Of a stretch of DNA of 8,763 nucleotides, positions 1-6,029 are shown piece by piece. This DNA is from DASUCS01 sp036275935 (GTDB taxonomy: Bacteria; Actinomycetota; Acidimicrobiia; Acidimicrobiales; JACDCH01), in contig DASUCS010000006.1 in the NCBI GenBank assembly GCA_036275935.1, positions 1 to 8,763 of the forward strand. The letters are read 5' to 3'. Both the position numbers and the translations under genes were made by a program. A model generated the notes under the pieces. It had not been told where the DNA came from. It saw nothing but the letters and a program-made list of their open reading frames with translations, and searched no databases. How positions within the stretch are numbered: position 1 is the stretch's first letter; each line of letters starts with the position of its first letter.

Positions 1-953
1 TCGAGCTCTGACGCGGTCGCCCCGAGGGCGCGCGCGATCACGTCGGTCACTCCTGTCGCGTTCAGCGTGCACACGAGCGGCAGGAAGCGGCCAGTGGCGT
101 CGGCAAACCCGGCGACGAAGCCGTTCCCGTCGGCCGTCGGCCGATCTGCGACCGTGTACACGGTCCCCGACGTGCCGAGTGACAGCGCGACATCGCCCGG
201 GCGCAAGCCGACGCCGAGCGCCGCGGCCATGTTGTCGCCGGTGCCCGGTCCGCACAGGGGGCGACCACGCAACCCGAGCACGTCGTTCACCGACGCGGTC
301 ATCCAGTCCGACGGCTCTTGCGGACCGAGGACCTCGGGCAGGCGGTCGTCCCACGTCCCATCCGAAGGAGCACCGACGACCCGGTCGAGGAGGTCGGGTC
401 GCCAGGCGTTCTCGGTCGGGGACCAGTAGCCGGTGCCCGACGCGTCACCGCGATCGGTCACGTAGCGGCCGGTCACGCGGTAGGTGAGGTAGTCGTGAGG
501 CAACAGCACGCGTGCCACCCGCTCGAACGTGGCCTGCTCGTGCCGCGCCAGCCATGCCAGCTTCGTGATCGTGAGTGACGCGACCGGAACCGACCCACAC
601 GCCTTCGCCCACCGTTCGGCACCGAACTGCTTCACCATCGCCTCGGCTTCCGGTGCGGACTCGGTGTCGTTCCACAGCTTCGCCGGGCGAAGCACCGCGC
701 CGGCCGCGTCCAAGACGACCATCCCGTGCTGTTGGCCCGCGATCGACATCGCCGCGATGTCGCGCTCGCCCGTCTGGCCGATTGCAATCACCAGCGCGTC
801 CCACCACGCCTTGGGATCCTGCTCGCGCCGCGCGGTGTGGGACGTCGCCGGGTGCGGCGCTCGACCCGCTGCGACGAGATGACCATCGTCCGCATCGCGC
901 ACCTCGACCTTCGTCGACTGCGTCGAGGAGTCGACTCCCATCACCAAGGGCAC
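1..953 (-). CDS. xylB: Xylulokinase (FGGY carbohydrate kinase), 3' end cut off by window
   Basis: Cytoplasmic kinase predicted to phosphorylate D-xylulose with ATP to xylulose 5-phosphate, the step that feeds xylose into the pentose phosphate pathway. About 317 residues are visible of a family usually 480-510 long, so the C-terminal ATP-binding half is mostly missing. The N-terminal nucleotide-fold motif GVDSSTQSTK is at residues 6-15. The substrate-side motif SIAGQQHGM is at 70-78 and RPAKLWND at 89-96. The catalytic aspartate is D240 in GPGTGDN, matching D233 of E. coli XylB, and ALSLGTSGTVY follows at 256-266. The whole length lines up with E. coli XylB from memory, including the segments around EQDPKAWW (44-51) and VLLPHDYL (149-156). 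Possible starts are TTG 962, GTG 953, GTG 944 and ATG 941. I chose GTG 953 because a TACCGT box lies 8 nt upstream and TTG 962 would overlap that box. Other FGGY sugar kinases are possible but less likely. Confidence 0.9.
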   Translation of the reverse strand, partial: MPLVMGVDSSTQSTKVEVRDADDGHLVAAGRAPHPATSHTARREQDPKAWWDALVIAIGQTGERDIAAMSIAGQQHGMVVLDAAGAVLRPAKLWNDTESAPEAEAMVKQFGAERWAKACGSVPVASLTITKLAWLARHEQATFERVARVLLPHDYLTYRVTGRYVTDRGDASGTGYWSPTENAWRPDLLDRVVGAPSDGTWDDRLPEVLGPQEPSDWMTASVNDVLGLRGRPLCGPGTGDNMAAALGVGLRPGDVALSLGTSGTVYTVADRPTADGNGFVAGFADATGRFLPLVCTLNATGVTDVIARALGATASEL

Positions 954-961
954 GGCGGTCA

Positions 962-967
962 ACGGTA
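962..967 (-). promoter_or_regulatory. Candidate -10 box of xylB (leaderless type)
   Basis: TACCGT on the minus strand fits the TANNNT pattern and ends 8 nt before the GTG at 953. No Shine-Dalgarno sequence precedes that GTG and no good -35 hexamer is seen 16-18 nt further upstream. If the box is used, transcription would begin at or very near the start codon. Confidence 0.4.
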
Positions 968-985
968 GTGGCGCGCTGACCCAAA

Positions 986-1047
986 GTGACGGTGACCTGC
1001 GCCTTCACCAGTGACACCGACGCCGCAAACAGGCCCAGTACGGTCAC
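986..1047. promoter_or_regulatory. Divergent control region with repeated GTGAC elements
   Basis: Between the divergent xylB and GH-like genes (954-1052 with the starts chosen here), the pentamer GTGAC occurs as direct copies at 986-990, 992-996 and 1011-1015. An inverted copy, GTCAC, lies at 1043-1047 and overlaps the end of the -10-like box of the GH-like gene. A GGTGA/TCACC inverted pair also sits at 991-995 and 1005-1009. Clustered half-sites between two divergent promoters could be a regulator's operator, for instance for a sugar-responsive repressor, but no known operator consensus is recognisable. The pentamers are short enough that chance is a real possibility. Confidence 0.22.
1039..1044 (+). 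promoter_or_regulatory. Candidate -10 box of the GH-like gene (leaderless type)
   Basis: TACGGT fits TANNNT and ends 8 nt before an in-frame GTG at 1053. No convincing -35 hexamer lies at 16-18 nt. The box favours GTG 1053 over GTG 1011, which has neither a Shine-Dalgarno sequence nor a -10-like box at a suitable distance. Confidence 0.4.
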
Positions 1048-1052
1048 ACGTC

Positions 1053-2063
1053 GTGCCCCGTTCGCGTCGAGTTGTCGTCATCGTCGCGATCGTGATGGTG
1101 GTCGCGGGCCTCCTGGTGTGGGTCAACCGACGCGGCGCACACCCGGGAGCAGGTGCGGCGACCATCGCGTTGCGGCTCCGTCAGACCGACTCGGCGCCAC
1201 GTGATCTCAACGCGTACACCAAGCTCGCGACCTGGGTGGACGGGTTCGACTTCGGCCCCGCGTACCAGCGCAACAACGGTGCGCCGCCGATCACGCCGAA
1301 GGCGATCGACGACATGGCGGCCAACGGGGTGACGACACTCTTCCTCCAGGCGGTCCGCGACGATGCACGCTCGCCCGGCGGCATCGTCGACCGCGCACGC
1401 GTGACGGAGTTCCTGATCCGCGCCCACCGGCGCGGCCTTCGGGTGGTCGGGTGGTACCTGCCCACGTTCAAGGATGTCGCCGCCGACGTCGCGAACCTCC
1501 GACAGATCCTCGACTTCAAGGTGCTCGGTCACCGGTTCGACGGCGTTGCGATCGACATCGAGGATGTGGACGACATCAAGGACGTCGCCGATCGGAACCA
1601 ACGATTGATCGACGAATCGAAGCAGCTGCGAGCCGCCGCGGGCTCGGACACCGTCGGCGCGATCGTGTTGCCACCAGTGCTCACCGAGGTGGTCAACACG
1701 AGCTACTGGCCGGAATTCCCGTGGCCCGAGCTGCGCCCGCTCTACGACGTGTGGTTGCCGATGAGCTACTGGACGTTTCGTACGTCGGCGTCGGGTTACC
1801 ACGACGGCTTCGCCTACAGCGACGAGAGCATTCGACGACTGCGCAACAACCTCGGCGATCAGAACGCGGTTGTCCATGCCATCGGCGGTGTCGGCGACAA
1901 GGTCACGATCGACGAGATCCAACGCTTCGTCGAGTCGCTGCCCGCCGACCGGGCGGTGGGGGGCTCGATCTACGACTGGACCTCGATGACGCCGGCCGAT
2001 CGGGCGGCCCTCGCTTCGGGCTTCGCCACCGGCAAGGCGGCGAACCTCCCGCCCCCTCCGTGA
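1053..2063 (+). CDS. Membrane-anchored GH18-like TIM-barrel protein
   Basis: Predicted to be anchored by one N-terminal helix with its barrel outside the membrane, where it may bind or cleave a glycan; substrate unknown. From GTG 1053 (336 aa) the protein begins with a short basic stretch, PRSRR, then a hydrophobic segment at residues 7-25. Barrel-strand signatures follow: ATWVDGFDF (59-67), TTLFLQAVRDD (94-104), GLRVVGWYLPTF (128-139), FDGVAIDIED (162-171), DVWLPMSYW (232-240) and GGSIYDW (303-309). The DG...D.E segment resembles the GH18 motif DGxDxDxE: the last Asp and the catalytic Glu are kept, but the first inner Asp is Ala. MSYW sits where GH18 enzymes carry MxYD. A GTG at 1011 would add 14 polar residues, but 1053 has a -10-like box 8 nt upstream and gives a more typical signal-anchor start. 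It diverges from xylB, so a role in sugar use is possible (inference). Fold call moderate, activity unproven. Confidence 0.7.
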   Translation: MPRSRRVVVIVAIVMVVAGLLVWVNRRGAHPGAGAATIALRLRQTDSAPRDLNAYTKLATWVDGFDFGPAYQRNNGAPPITPKAIDDMAANGVTTLFLQAVRDDARSPGGIVDRARVTEFLIRAHRRGLRVVGWYLPTFKDVAADVANLRQILDFKVLGHRFDGVAIDIEDVDDIKDVADRNQRLIDESKQLRAAAGSDTVGAIVLPPVLTEVVNTSYWPEFPWPELRPLYDVWLPMSYWTFRTSASGYHDGFAYSDESIRRLRNNLGDQNAVVHAIGGVGDKVTIDEIQRFVESLPADRAVGGSIYDWTSMTPADRAALASGFATGKAANLPPPP

Positions 2064-2072
2064 CCGACCCGC

Positions 2073-3023
2073 TCACGACAGCAGAGCCCACGAACGCAGC
2101 GCAGCCCGCACTCGCCGCCGCAGAGACGGTGGCACCAGCTCGCAGACCGAGTCGGTCAGTTGCTCGATCGGTGGGTAGCCGCCGAGCACCCATCGGCTGA
2201 AGCTGCCGTCGTCGAGCCAGGCCGCCACCTCCGGCGCAATGTCGTCGACCGGCCACTCGCCCGCGGCGCAGGCGGCCCGCAGCACCGGCCAGCTGTGCAC
2301 GTCGGCGAGCACTGCACCGAGCCGCACGAGGTTGTCCGCGGCGGCGTCACCGAGCTCCTCGGCGTCGCTGCGCAGCACGGCCACCGCCGGATGCTGGGCG
2401 GCAACGTCCTGCCACGTCACGGGCGGGCCGACCTCTCCCGCGGCGGCGAGAGCGGCGAGCGTGCGGTCGAGCCATACGAGGGCCCACAGCTCGATCGTCG
2501 TGTGCTCTGGGGGTTCTGTCGGCAGCGCGAGCGCCCGCCGGCACGCGTCGTCGATGCGACCGCGCCCGTGTTCCTCGTCGAGGCCGAACAGGGTGGCCGG
2601 TTCGCCCTGCAATCGCAGCGTGCTCGCGCTGGCGCCGGTGCGGTCCACGAGGTGCACACACCGCACCCGGCGTCGCTCGGCACGTACGTCCACGAGATGG
2701 CGCGCACTGCCCTCGGTCACGACGCCGATGGCCATCCACTCCGCCGGCGCGGTGAACCCCGCCAGCGCCTCGACCACGCTGCCCTCGTCGTCGAGTGGCC
2801 GGATCCCCAAGTCGAACCCGGGCTCGGCCGGCTGGGTCGGCCACGACGTCACCCGTACGAGCGACGGTCTGGCGCCCCAACCCGCCGCTTCGGCCGCCTC
2901 GTCGAGGGCGGTGACGAGCCGGGGGAGCGCGTCGCTCAGCGGCGCAGGGTCAGGGGCAACGCTGTCGTCGTGGCTGCGCCGCCGCCGGCGCGTCGTGCGA
3001 ACGGCGTCCGTCTTGGAACCCAT
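2073..3023 (-). CDS. Uncharacterised protein, no recognised family
   Basis: I do not recognise this 316-residue protein. It has no signal peptide or membrane segment. The N-terminus is basic (RRRRR at about residues 12-16) and probably disordered to about residue 30. The rest alternates Ala/Leu-rich helical stretches with strands, rich in Trp and acidic residues. Landmarks are MAIGVVTEG (97-105), a DVRAERRRVRCVHLVDRTG strand region (112-130), TTIELWALVWLDRTLAAL (175-192), and a C-terminal block with WLDDGSFSRW (269-278) and GGYPPIEQL (281-289). No catalytic motif stands out. The ATG at 3023 is well supported by AGGAGA six nt upstream, the only clear Shine-Dalgarno sequence in the window. It converges on the GH-like gene with a 9 bp gap. 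Coding bias and the ribosome-binding site make it a real gene; function unknown. Confidence 0.75.
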   Translation of the reverse strand: MGSKTDAVRTTRRRRRSHDDSVAPDPAPLSDALPRLVTALDEAAEAAGWGARPSLVRVTSWPTQPAEPGFDLGIRPLDDEGSVVEALAGFTAPAEWMAIGVVTEGSARHLVDVRAERRRVRCVHLVDRTGASASTLRLQGEPATLFGLDEEHGRGRIDDACRRALALPTEPPEHTTIELWALVWLDRTLAALAAAGEVGPPVTWQDVAAQHPAVAVLRSDAEELGDAAADNLVRLGAVLADVHSWPVLRAACAAGEWPVDDIAPEVAAWLDDGSFSRWVLGGYPPIEQLTDSVCELVPPSLRRRVRAALRSWALLS

Positions 3024-3029
3024 GCGATC

Positions 3030-3035
3030 TCTCCT
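3030..3035 (-). promoter_or_regulatory. Ribosome-binding site of the unrecognised gene
   Basis: The minus strand reads AGGAGA, six nt before the ATG at 3023. It fixes that start and contrasts with the other genes in the window, most of which lack a Shine-Dalgarno sequence. Confidence 0.7.
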
Positions 3036-3172
3036 GACACGTCACCTCCATCGAGGCGATCAGCGCCCGCAGTGCGGGAGGGAGATCGCGAACCCATTCG
3101 CTGGTTCGGCACGCTACTCGGGGAGTGCGACAGTGAACGCCCTGCCTTCACGAAACCAGCGAGTCGAACGAA
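3036..3172. other. Gene-free spacer, likely leader of the downstream minus-strand gene
   Basis: This holds no convincing coding sequence. Reading toward the gene that starts at 3023, a TANNNT-type box (TAGCGT on the minus strand) lies at 3111-3116 without a good -35. A small hairpin with stem CCCGC/GCGGG (3066-3070 and 3074-3078, loop AGT) would fall in the resulting leader of about 80 nt. Unlike its neighbours, this gene therefore may have a true 5' untranslated region with a Shine-Dalgarno sequence. Promoter placement is weak. Confidence 0.3.
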
Positions 3173-3206
3173 GCGCCCGCTGGACGGCCGACGGCCGTCA
3201 GGGCGC
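3173..3206. terminator. Strong GC-rich hairpin, possible terminator without a U-tract
   Basis: A perfect 7 bp stem, GACGGCC (3183-3189) and GGCCGTC (3193-3199), closes a GAC loop. A further 6 bp outer stem, GCGCCC (3173-3178) with GGGCGC (3201-3206), encloses it, with a 4 nt versus 1 nt bulge between the two stems. It lies about 65 bp beyond the stop of the exonuclease gene in the minus direction, where transcription of the PhoH-DUF2993-exonuclease cluster would be expected to end. No T-run follows on the minus strand, so it is not a classical intrinsic terminator. A cruciform or a structured RNA element is an alternative. Confidence 0.4.
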
Positions 3207-3230
3207 CGTGAGACAGCACAAAAGCAGCGA

Positions 3231-3241
3231 GGCCGAAGGCC
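3231..3241. repeat. Small GGCC-GAA-GGCC hairpin
   Basis: This is a four base-pair inverted repeat with a three-base loop, lying between the exonuclease stop and the larger hairpin at 3173-3206. On the minus strand a TTTT (complement of 3220-3223) follows after 7 nt. The stem is too short to act alone as a terminator, but it adds to the structured character of this spacer. Confidence 0.25.
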
Positions 3242-3264
3242 GAGCGATTCGTGTCGAAGGTCGT

Positions 3265-3280
3265 GTCGCGATTACGCGAC
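3265..3280. repeat. Perfect 6 bp hairpin with the exonuclease stop codon in its loop
   Basis: GTCGCG (3265-3270) and CGCGAC (3275-3280) are exact inverted copies around a four-base loop, ATTA. The loop contains the TAA stop of the minus-strand exonuclease gene (3272-3274). It may protect the 3' end of the transcript or help termination, but it lacks a U-tract. Confidence 0.35.
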
Positions 3281-3883
3281 CCTGTCGAAGCGATCGACGA
3301 AGCGCACGGCGGTCGGCCAACGGCGCTCCGTCAAGACCCGCGCGAGGCGGGCATCGCTCGCCGCGTACGCGTGCAGGATCTCGTGGCTCAGGTCGTGGAT
3401 GCGCGTGCGATCGACGTCGACCGGCGTGAACCCGACCAGCCGCGCGATCGACTTCAGCGAACAGCTCACCCGCAATGCCGGTCCGACGTCGGCGCGGTAC
3501 AGGCGGTACGCGTCGACGTGTCCGTGGCCGAACCAGCGCGCGCGGTACGCCACCCGGTGTCCGGGCAGCGGGTCGTGGTCGAGCTGCAGCCGCGGATCCG
3601 GCCGCAGCCGCAGTCCGAGGTCGATGCCGTGCAACGCGGCCCGGTCGGCGAGGAACGGGAGATCGAACGCCGCGCCGTTCCACGTCGCGATGACACCGGG
3701 CTCGAGCTCGCCGAGCCGGGCGTCGACGTCGTGGAGGATCTCGTGTTCAGGGCCCGTGAACACTTCGTCGTAGCCGTCGTTCGACAGGCCGATCGTGACG
3801 ACAGGAGCGACCGCGGGGTCGAGCCCGTCGATCGTGGTGTCGGTCTCGATGTCGAGCCCGTAGACCACCGGCCTCCTACTCAC
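3272..3883 (-). CDS. DEDDy-type 3'-5' exonuclease, PolB-exonuclease-like
   Basis: Predicted stand-alone exonuclease of the RNase H-like (DEDD) superfamily, removing nucleotides from 3' ends of DNA or RNA with two metal ions. It resembles the proofreading domain of family B DNA polymerases. All motifs are visible in 203 residues: Exo I is GLDIET (9-14; D11, E13), Exo II is WNGAAFDLPFL (68-78; N69, D74), HVDAYRL lies at 122-128, and Exo III is YAASD (173-177; Y173, D177). The Tyr places it in the DEDDy subgroup. There is no polymerase domain, and the length suits a single exonuclease domain. The start is GTG 3883: no Shine-Dalgarno sequence precedes it, but a TACGCT box ends 7 nt upstream. A nearby ATG at 3888 is out of frame and stops at once. 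It follows the DUF2993 gene by 42 bp and may be co-transcribed or have its own promoter. Substrate (RNA or DNA) cannot be decided from sequence. Confidence 0.85.
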   Translation of the reverse strand: MSRRPVVYGLDIETDTTIDGLDPAVAPVVTIGLSNDGYDEVFTGPEHEILHDVDARLGELEPGVIATWNGAAFDLPFLADRAALHGIDLGLRLRPDPRLQLDHDPLPGHRVAYRARWFGHGHVDAYRLYRADVGPALRVSCSLKSIARLVGFTPVDVDRTRIHDLSHEILHAYAASDARLARVLTERRWPTAVRFVDRFDRVA

Positions 3884-3890
3884 GACATCG

Positions 3891-3896
3891 AGCGTA
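3891..3896 (-). promoter_or_regulatory. Candidate -10 box of the exonuclease gene (leaderless type)
   Basis: TACGCT on the minus strand ends 7 nt before GTG 3883. There is no Shine-Dalgarno sequence and no good -35. The same hexamer occurs 6 nt before the HIT gene start at 6030. It would give the exonuclease a promoter of its own inside the cluster. Confidence 0.4.
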
Positions 3897-3925
3897 AAGA
3901 ACCCGAGTGTGTGGGACGCGGATAG

Positions 3926-4630
3926 TCAGAAGCGGATGCGCGGCAGCAAGGACGGCCGCAGCCGGCGCGCGATCGCGGGCGTCAACGGCTGATCGATCTC
4001 GTCGAGCGCGAACCACGCGGTGAGGCTGCCGTCTTCGTGGTCGACGCGGTGCAAGCGCGCGCCGCGCGGAAGTGGCGGCAGCGGGAGGTAGCCGCGCAGC
4101 ATGCCCACGACAGGAGCGGGAAGACCGACGAACGACGCGCGCCGCGGCGACAACGTCAGGAACGGACCGCTGACCGCGACCTGGGTCGCGACCTCGCTGA
4201 TCGAGAAGCCGCGCACGCTGGTCTTCACGATCACGCCCTCCTCGCCGAGCACCAGCCGTACGGGCAGATGGGTGCGCTGCGTCCACGCATCGACTGCGTC
4301 TTGGACGACAGTCGCCTTGAATCCGATCTCACCCGTGCGCAGCCGTGGCGGGAAGCCGGGCTGGATGCGCAGGTTTTCGGCGTGCACCACGATCCGCTCC
4401 ACCTCGAGCCCCGCCATCTCGAGCTCACCCAGCTCGAACACCGCGACGTCCAGCACGCCGAGCATCGCGGACACGGGCGATGACTTGACGCGGATCTTGA
4501 TCGGCCGTCGAGCGACGCGGCTGAGCGTCCCGTCGAGCAAGCCGATGAGGAGATCTGCTGCGCTCGGCGCCGCGTCGCCACGCGGCCGATCGTCGACGTC
4601 GACGGCGAATGACTCGTCATCGGGCGGCAC
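3926..4630 (-). CDS. DUF2993 (LmeA-like) domain protein
   Basis: This 234-residue protein looks like the DUF2993 family, whose mycobacterial member LmeA binds phospholipid and affects lipomannan elongation. Family-like features are the amphipathic segment AADLLIGLLDGTL near the N-terminus, repeated beta-strand stretches, the segment LDVAVFELGELEMAGLEVERI describing conserved strand pairs, a middle region with LVLGEEGVIVKTSVRG, and a C-terminal GLPAPVVGMLRGYLPLPPLP. Unlike secreted LmeA it has no signal peptide, since the N-terminus is acidic and polar, so it probably stays in the cytoplasm. The open frame also allows GTG 4639. I chose GTG 4630 because GGGTGG lies 5 nt upstream and a TAGGGT box 7 nt upstream, and both would be overlapped by the longer start. 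It lies just after PhoH and before the exonuclease gene. The family call is from pattern memory; the exact role is unknown. Confidence 0.65.
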   Translation of the reverse strand: MPPDDESFAVDVDDRPRGDAAPSAADLLIGLLDGTLSRVARRPIKIRVKSSPVSAMLGVLDVAVFELGELEMAGLEVERIVVHAENLRIQPGFPPRLRTGEIGFKATVVQDAVDAWTQRTHLPVRLVLGEEGVIVKTSVRGFSISEVATQVAVSGPFLTLSPRRASFVGLPAPVVGMLRGYLPLPPLPRGARLHRVDHEDGSLTAWFALDEIDQPLTPAIARRLRPSLLPRIRF

Positions 4631-4637
4631 GGCTTCC

Positions 4638-4643
4638 ACCCTA
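4638..4643 (-). promoter_or_regulatory. Candidate -10 box or ribosome-binding site before the DUF2993 gene
   Basis: TAGGGT on the minus strand ends 7 nt before GTG 4630. The overlapping GGGTGG, 5 nt before the same GTG, could instead be read as a weak Shine-Dalgarno sequence. Both readings favour GTG 4630 over GTG 4639. As a promoter it would be internal to the PhoH cluster. Confidence 0.3.
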
Positions 4644-4658
4644 TGGCTGATGGTCGAT

Positions 4659-5969
4659 CTACGCGACGCCGTCGAGCAATTGCGTCACGAGCGCAGCGAT
4701 CGCGCTGCGCTCGCTGCGAGTCAGCGAGATGTGTCCGAACAAGGGATGCCCGCGCATCGCGTCGATCACCGATGCGATGCCGTCATGGCGTCCGACGCGA
4801 AGGTTGTCGCGCTGCGCGATGTCGTGTGTGAGCACGACGCGGCTTCCTTCACCGATGCGCGACAGCGCGGTGAGCAGCACAGCCTTCTCGAGGTTCTGTG
4901 CCTCGTCGAGGATCACGAACGAATCGGTGAGGCTCCGTCCCCGTATGTGGGTGAGCGGGAGCACCTCGAGCAGGTTTCGGGAGACGACCTCGTCGATCAC
5001 TTCGGGCCCGACGATGGACTCGAGCGCGTCGGTGACCGCGGCTGCCCACGGCGACATCTTCTCCGCCTCGGTTCCCGGCAGGAACCCGAGGTCCTGGCCA
5101 CCGACGGCGTACAGCGGCCGGAACACGACCACGCGCTTGTGCGTGCGCTGTTCGAGCACCGCGTCGAGACCCGCAGCGAGGGCGATCACGCTCTTGCCGG
5201 TGCCGGCCGGTCCGCCGATCGACACGATGCCGACTCGTGGATCGGCGAGCAGGTCGATGGCGATGCGTTGCTCGGCCGAACGACCGTGCAGGTCGAACAG
5301 TGTGCGGTCGCCGCGCACGAGGTGCACACGCTTGTCGTCGTGCACGCGACCCAATGCCGACTGTGATCCCGAGACACCTGCGACGAGCGCGACGCCGGTG
5401 TTGCAGGGCAGGTCACGCGCCTCGGTCAGGTCGACGACTCGTTCGGTGTACAGCTCGTCGATGGTGTCGCGGTCCACCTCGAGCTCGATGAAGCCGCTCC
5501 AGCTCGAGTCACCCGCGAGCTCGTTGCGGTACTCGTCCGCGTCGAGCCCGACGATGCTCGCTTTCAAGCGCAGCGGGAGGTCCTTGGTGACGACGGTGAC
5601 GGCGTGGCCTTCGTCGGCGAGGTTCCGTGCGACCGCGAGGATGCGATGGTCGTTGTTGTCCGACGCGAGCGCGGCGGGCAGTGCGGCTGCGTCCTGATGG
5701 TTGAGCTCGACGCGCAACGTGCCGCCCGCGGCGTTGACGACGAACGGCTCGGTCAGCGAGCCGGCCTGCGTGCGGAAGTCCTCGAGCAATCGGAGCGTCT
5801 GGCGCGCTGACCAACCCAACTCGGGGTGGTGGCGTTTGTCCTCCAACTCGCTGAGGACCACGATCGGGATGACGACTTCGTGCTCGTCGAACCGCTCCAC
5901 CGCCCGGGGGTCCGCCAGCAGAACCGAAGTGTCGAGGACGTAGGTGCGAAGAGCCCGCGACGTGATCAT
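4659..5969 (-). CDS. phoH2: PIN domain-PhoH ATPase fusion (PhoH2 family)
   Basis: Cytoplasmic fusion of a PIN ribonuclease domain and a PhoH ATPase domain. Mycobacterial PhoH2 proteins of this build are described as RNA-unwinding and RNA-cleaving enzymes. The PIN domain is at about residues 8-145, opening with TYVLDTSVLLADP (9-21; D13). Other likely acidic metal ligands are E41 in LSELED, D104/D107 in SDNNDHRI and D130 in VTKD. The PhoH domain, about 225-436, has Walker A GGPAGTGKS (252-260), the family segment RPLYAVGGQDLGFLPG (284-299), Walker B FVILDEAQN (351-359; D355, E356), the sensor-like THDIAQRDN (381-389) and a C-terminal RSERSAIA. The THD form of that motif matches actinobacterial PhoH2 from memory. 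At 436 aa the protein is full length. The start is ATG 5969, with no strong Shine-Dalgarno sequence. It heads the cluster and diverges from HIT across 60 bp. No separate antitoxin gene precedes it. Confidence 0.92.
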   Translation of the reverse strand: MITSRALRTYVLDTSVLLADPRAVERFDEHEVVIPIVVLSELEDKRHHPELGWSARQTLRLLEDFRTQAGSLTEPFVVNAAGGTLRVELNHQDAAALPAALASDNNDHRILAVARNLADEGHAVTVVTKDLPLRLKASIVGLDADEYRNELAGDSSWSGFIELEVDRDTIDELYTERVVDLTEARDLPCNTGVALVAGVSGSQSALGRVHDDKRVHLVRGDRTLFDLHGRSAEQRIAIDLLADPRVGIVSIGGPAGTGKSVIALAAGLDAVLEQRTHKRVVVFRPLYAVGGQDLGFLPGTEAEKMSPWAAAVTDALESIVGPEVIDEVVSRNLLEVLPLTHIRGRSLTDSFVILDEAQNLEKAVLLTALSRIGEGSRVVLTHDIAQRDNLRVGRHDGIASVIDAMRGHPLFGHISLTRSERSAIAALVTQLLDGVA

Positions 5970-6017
5970 TCGACCGCCAGTGAACCGCTTCCAAACCGCG
6001 CGGTGGGGGATGGTCGT

Positions 6018-6023
6018 TACGCT
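6018..6023 (+). promoter_or_regulatory. Candidate -10 box of the HIT gene (leaderless type)
   Basis: TACGCT ends 6 nt before GTG 6030, with no Shine-Dalgarno sequence between. It is the same hexamer as before the exonuclease gene on the other strand. No good -35 is seen. It lies in the 60 bp gap shared with the divergent phoH2 promoter, for which I found no comparable box. Confidence 0.4.
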
Positions 6024-6029
6024 CCGTCA

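Noticed and set aside
445..1047. A 200-codon minus-strand open frame over xylB
   Set aside because: The true xylB frame is the neighbouring one, which runs open to the left edge and carries all the kinase motifs.
1044..1922. A 292-codon minus-strand open frame
   Set aside because: It is antisense to the GH-like gene, whose membrane anchor and barrel motifs are convincing. The shadow is rich in Arg, Val and Asp with no family features.
2059..2077. CGTGA/TCACG inverted repeat spanning both stop codons between two convergent genes
   Set aside because: A 5 bp stem with a 9 nt loop and no T-run is too weak to call a bidirectional terminator.
2160..3773. A 537-codon plus-strand open frame
   Set aside because: It lies antisense to the unrecognised gene and the exonuclease, crosses their spacer, and has Arg/Pro/Ser-rich composition with no motif. 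It is open because of high GC.
4101..5366. A 421-codon plus-strand open frame, and another at 4729-5697
   Set aside because: Both are antisense to phoH2 and DUF2993, which have clear motifs. The shadow products have no domain.
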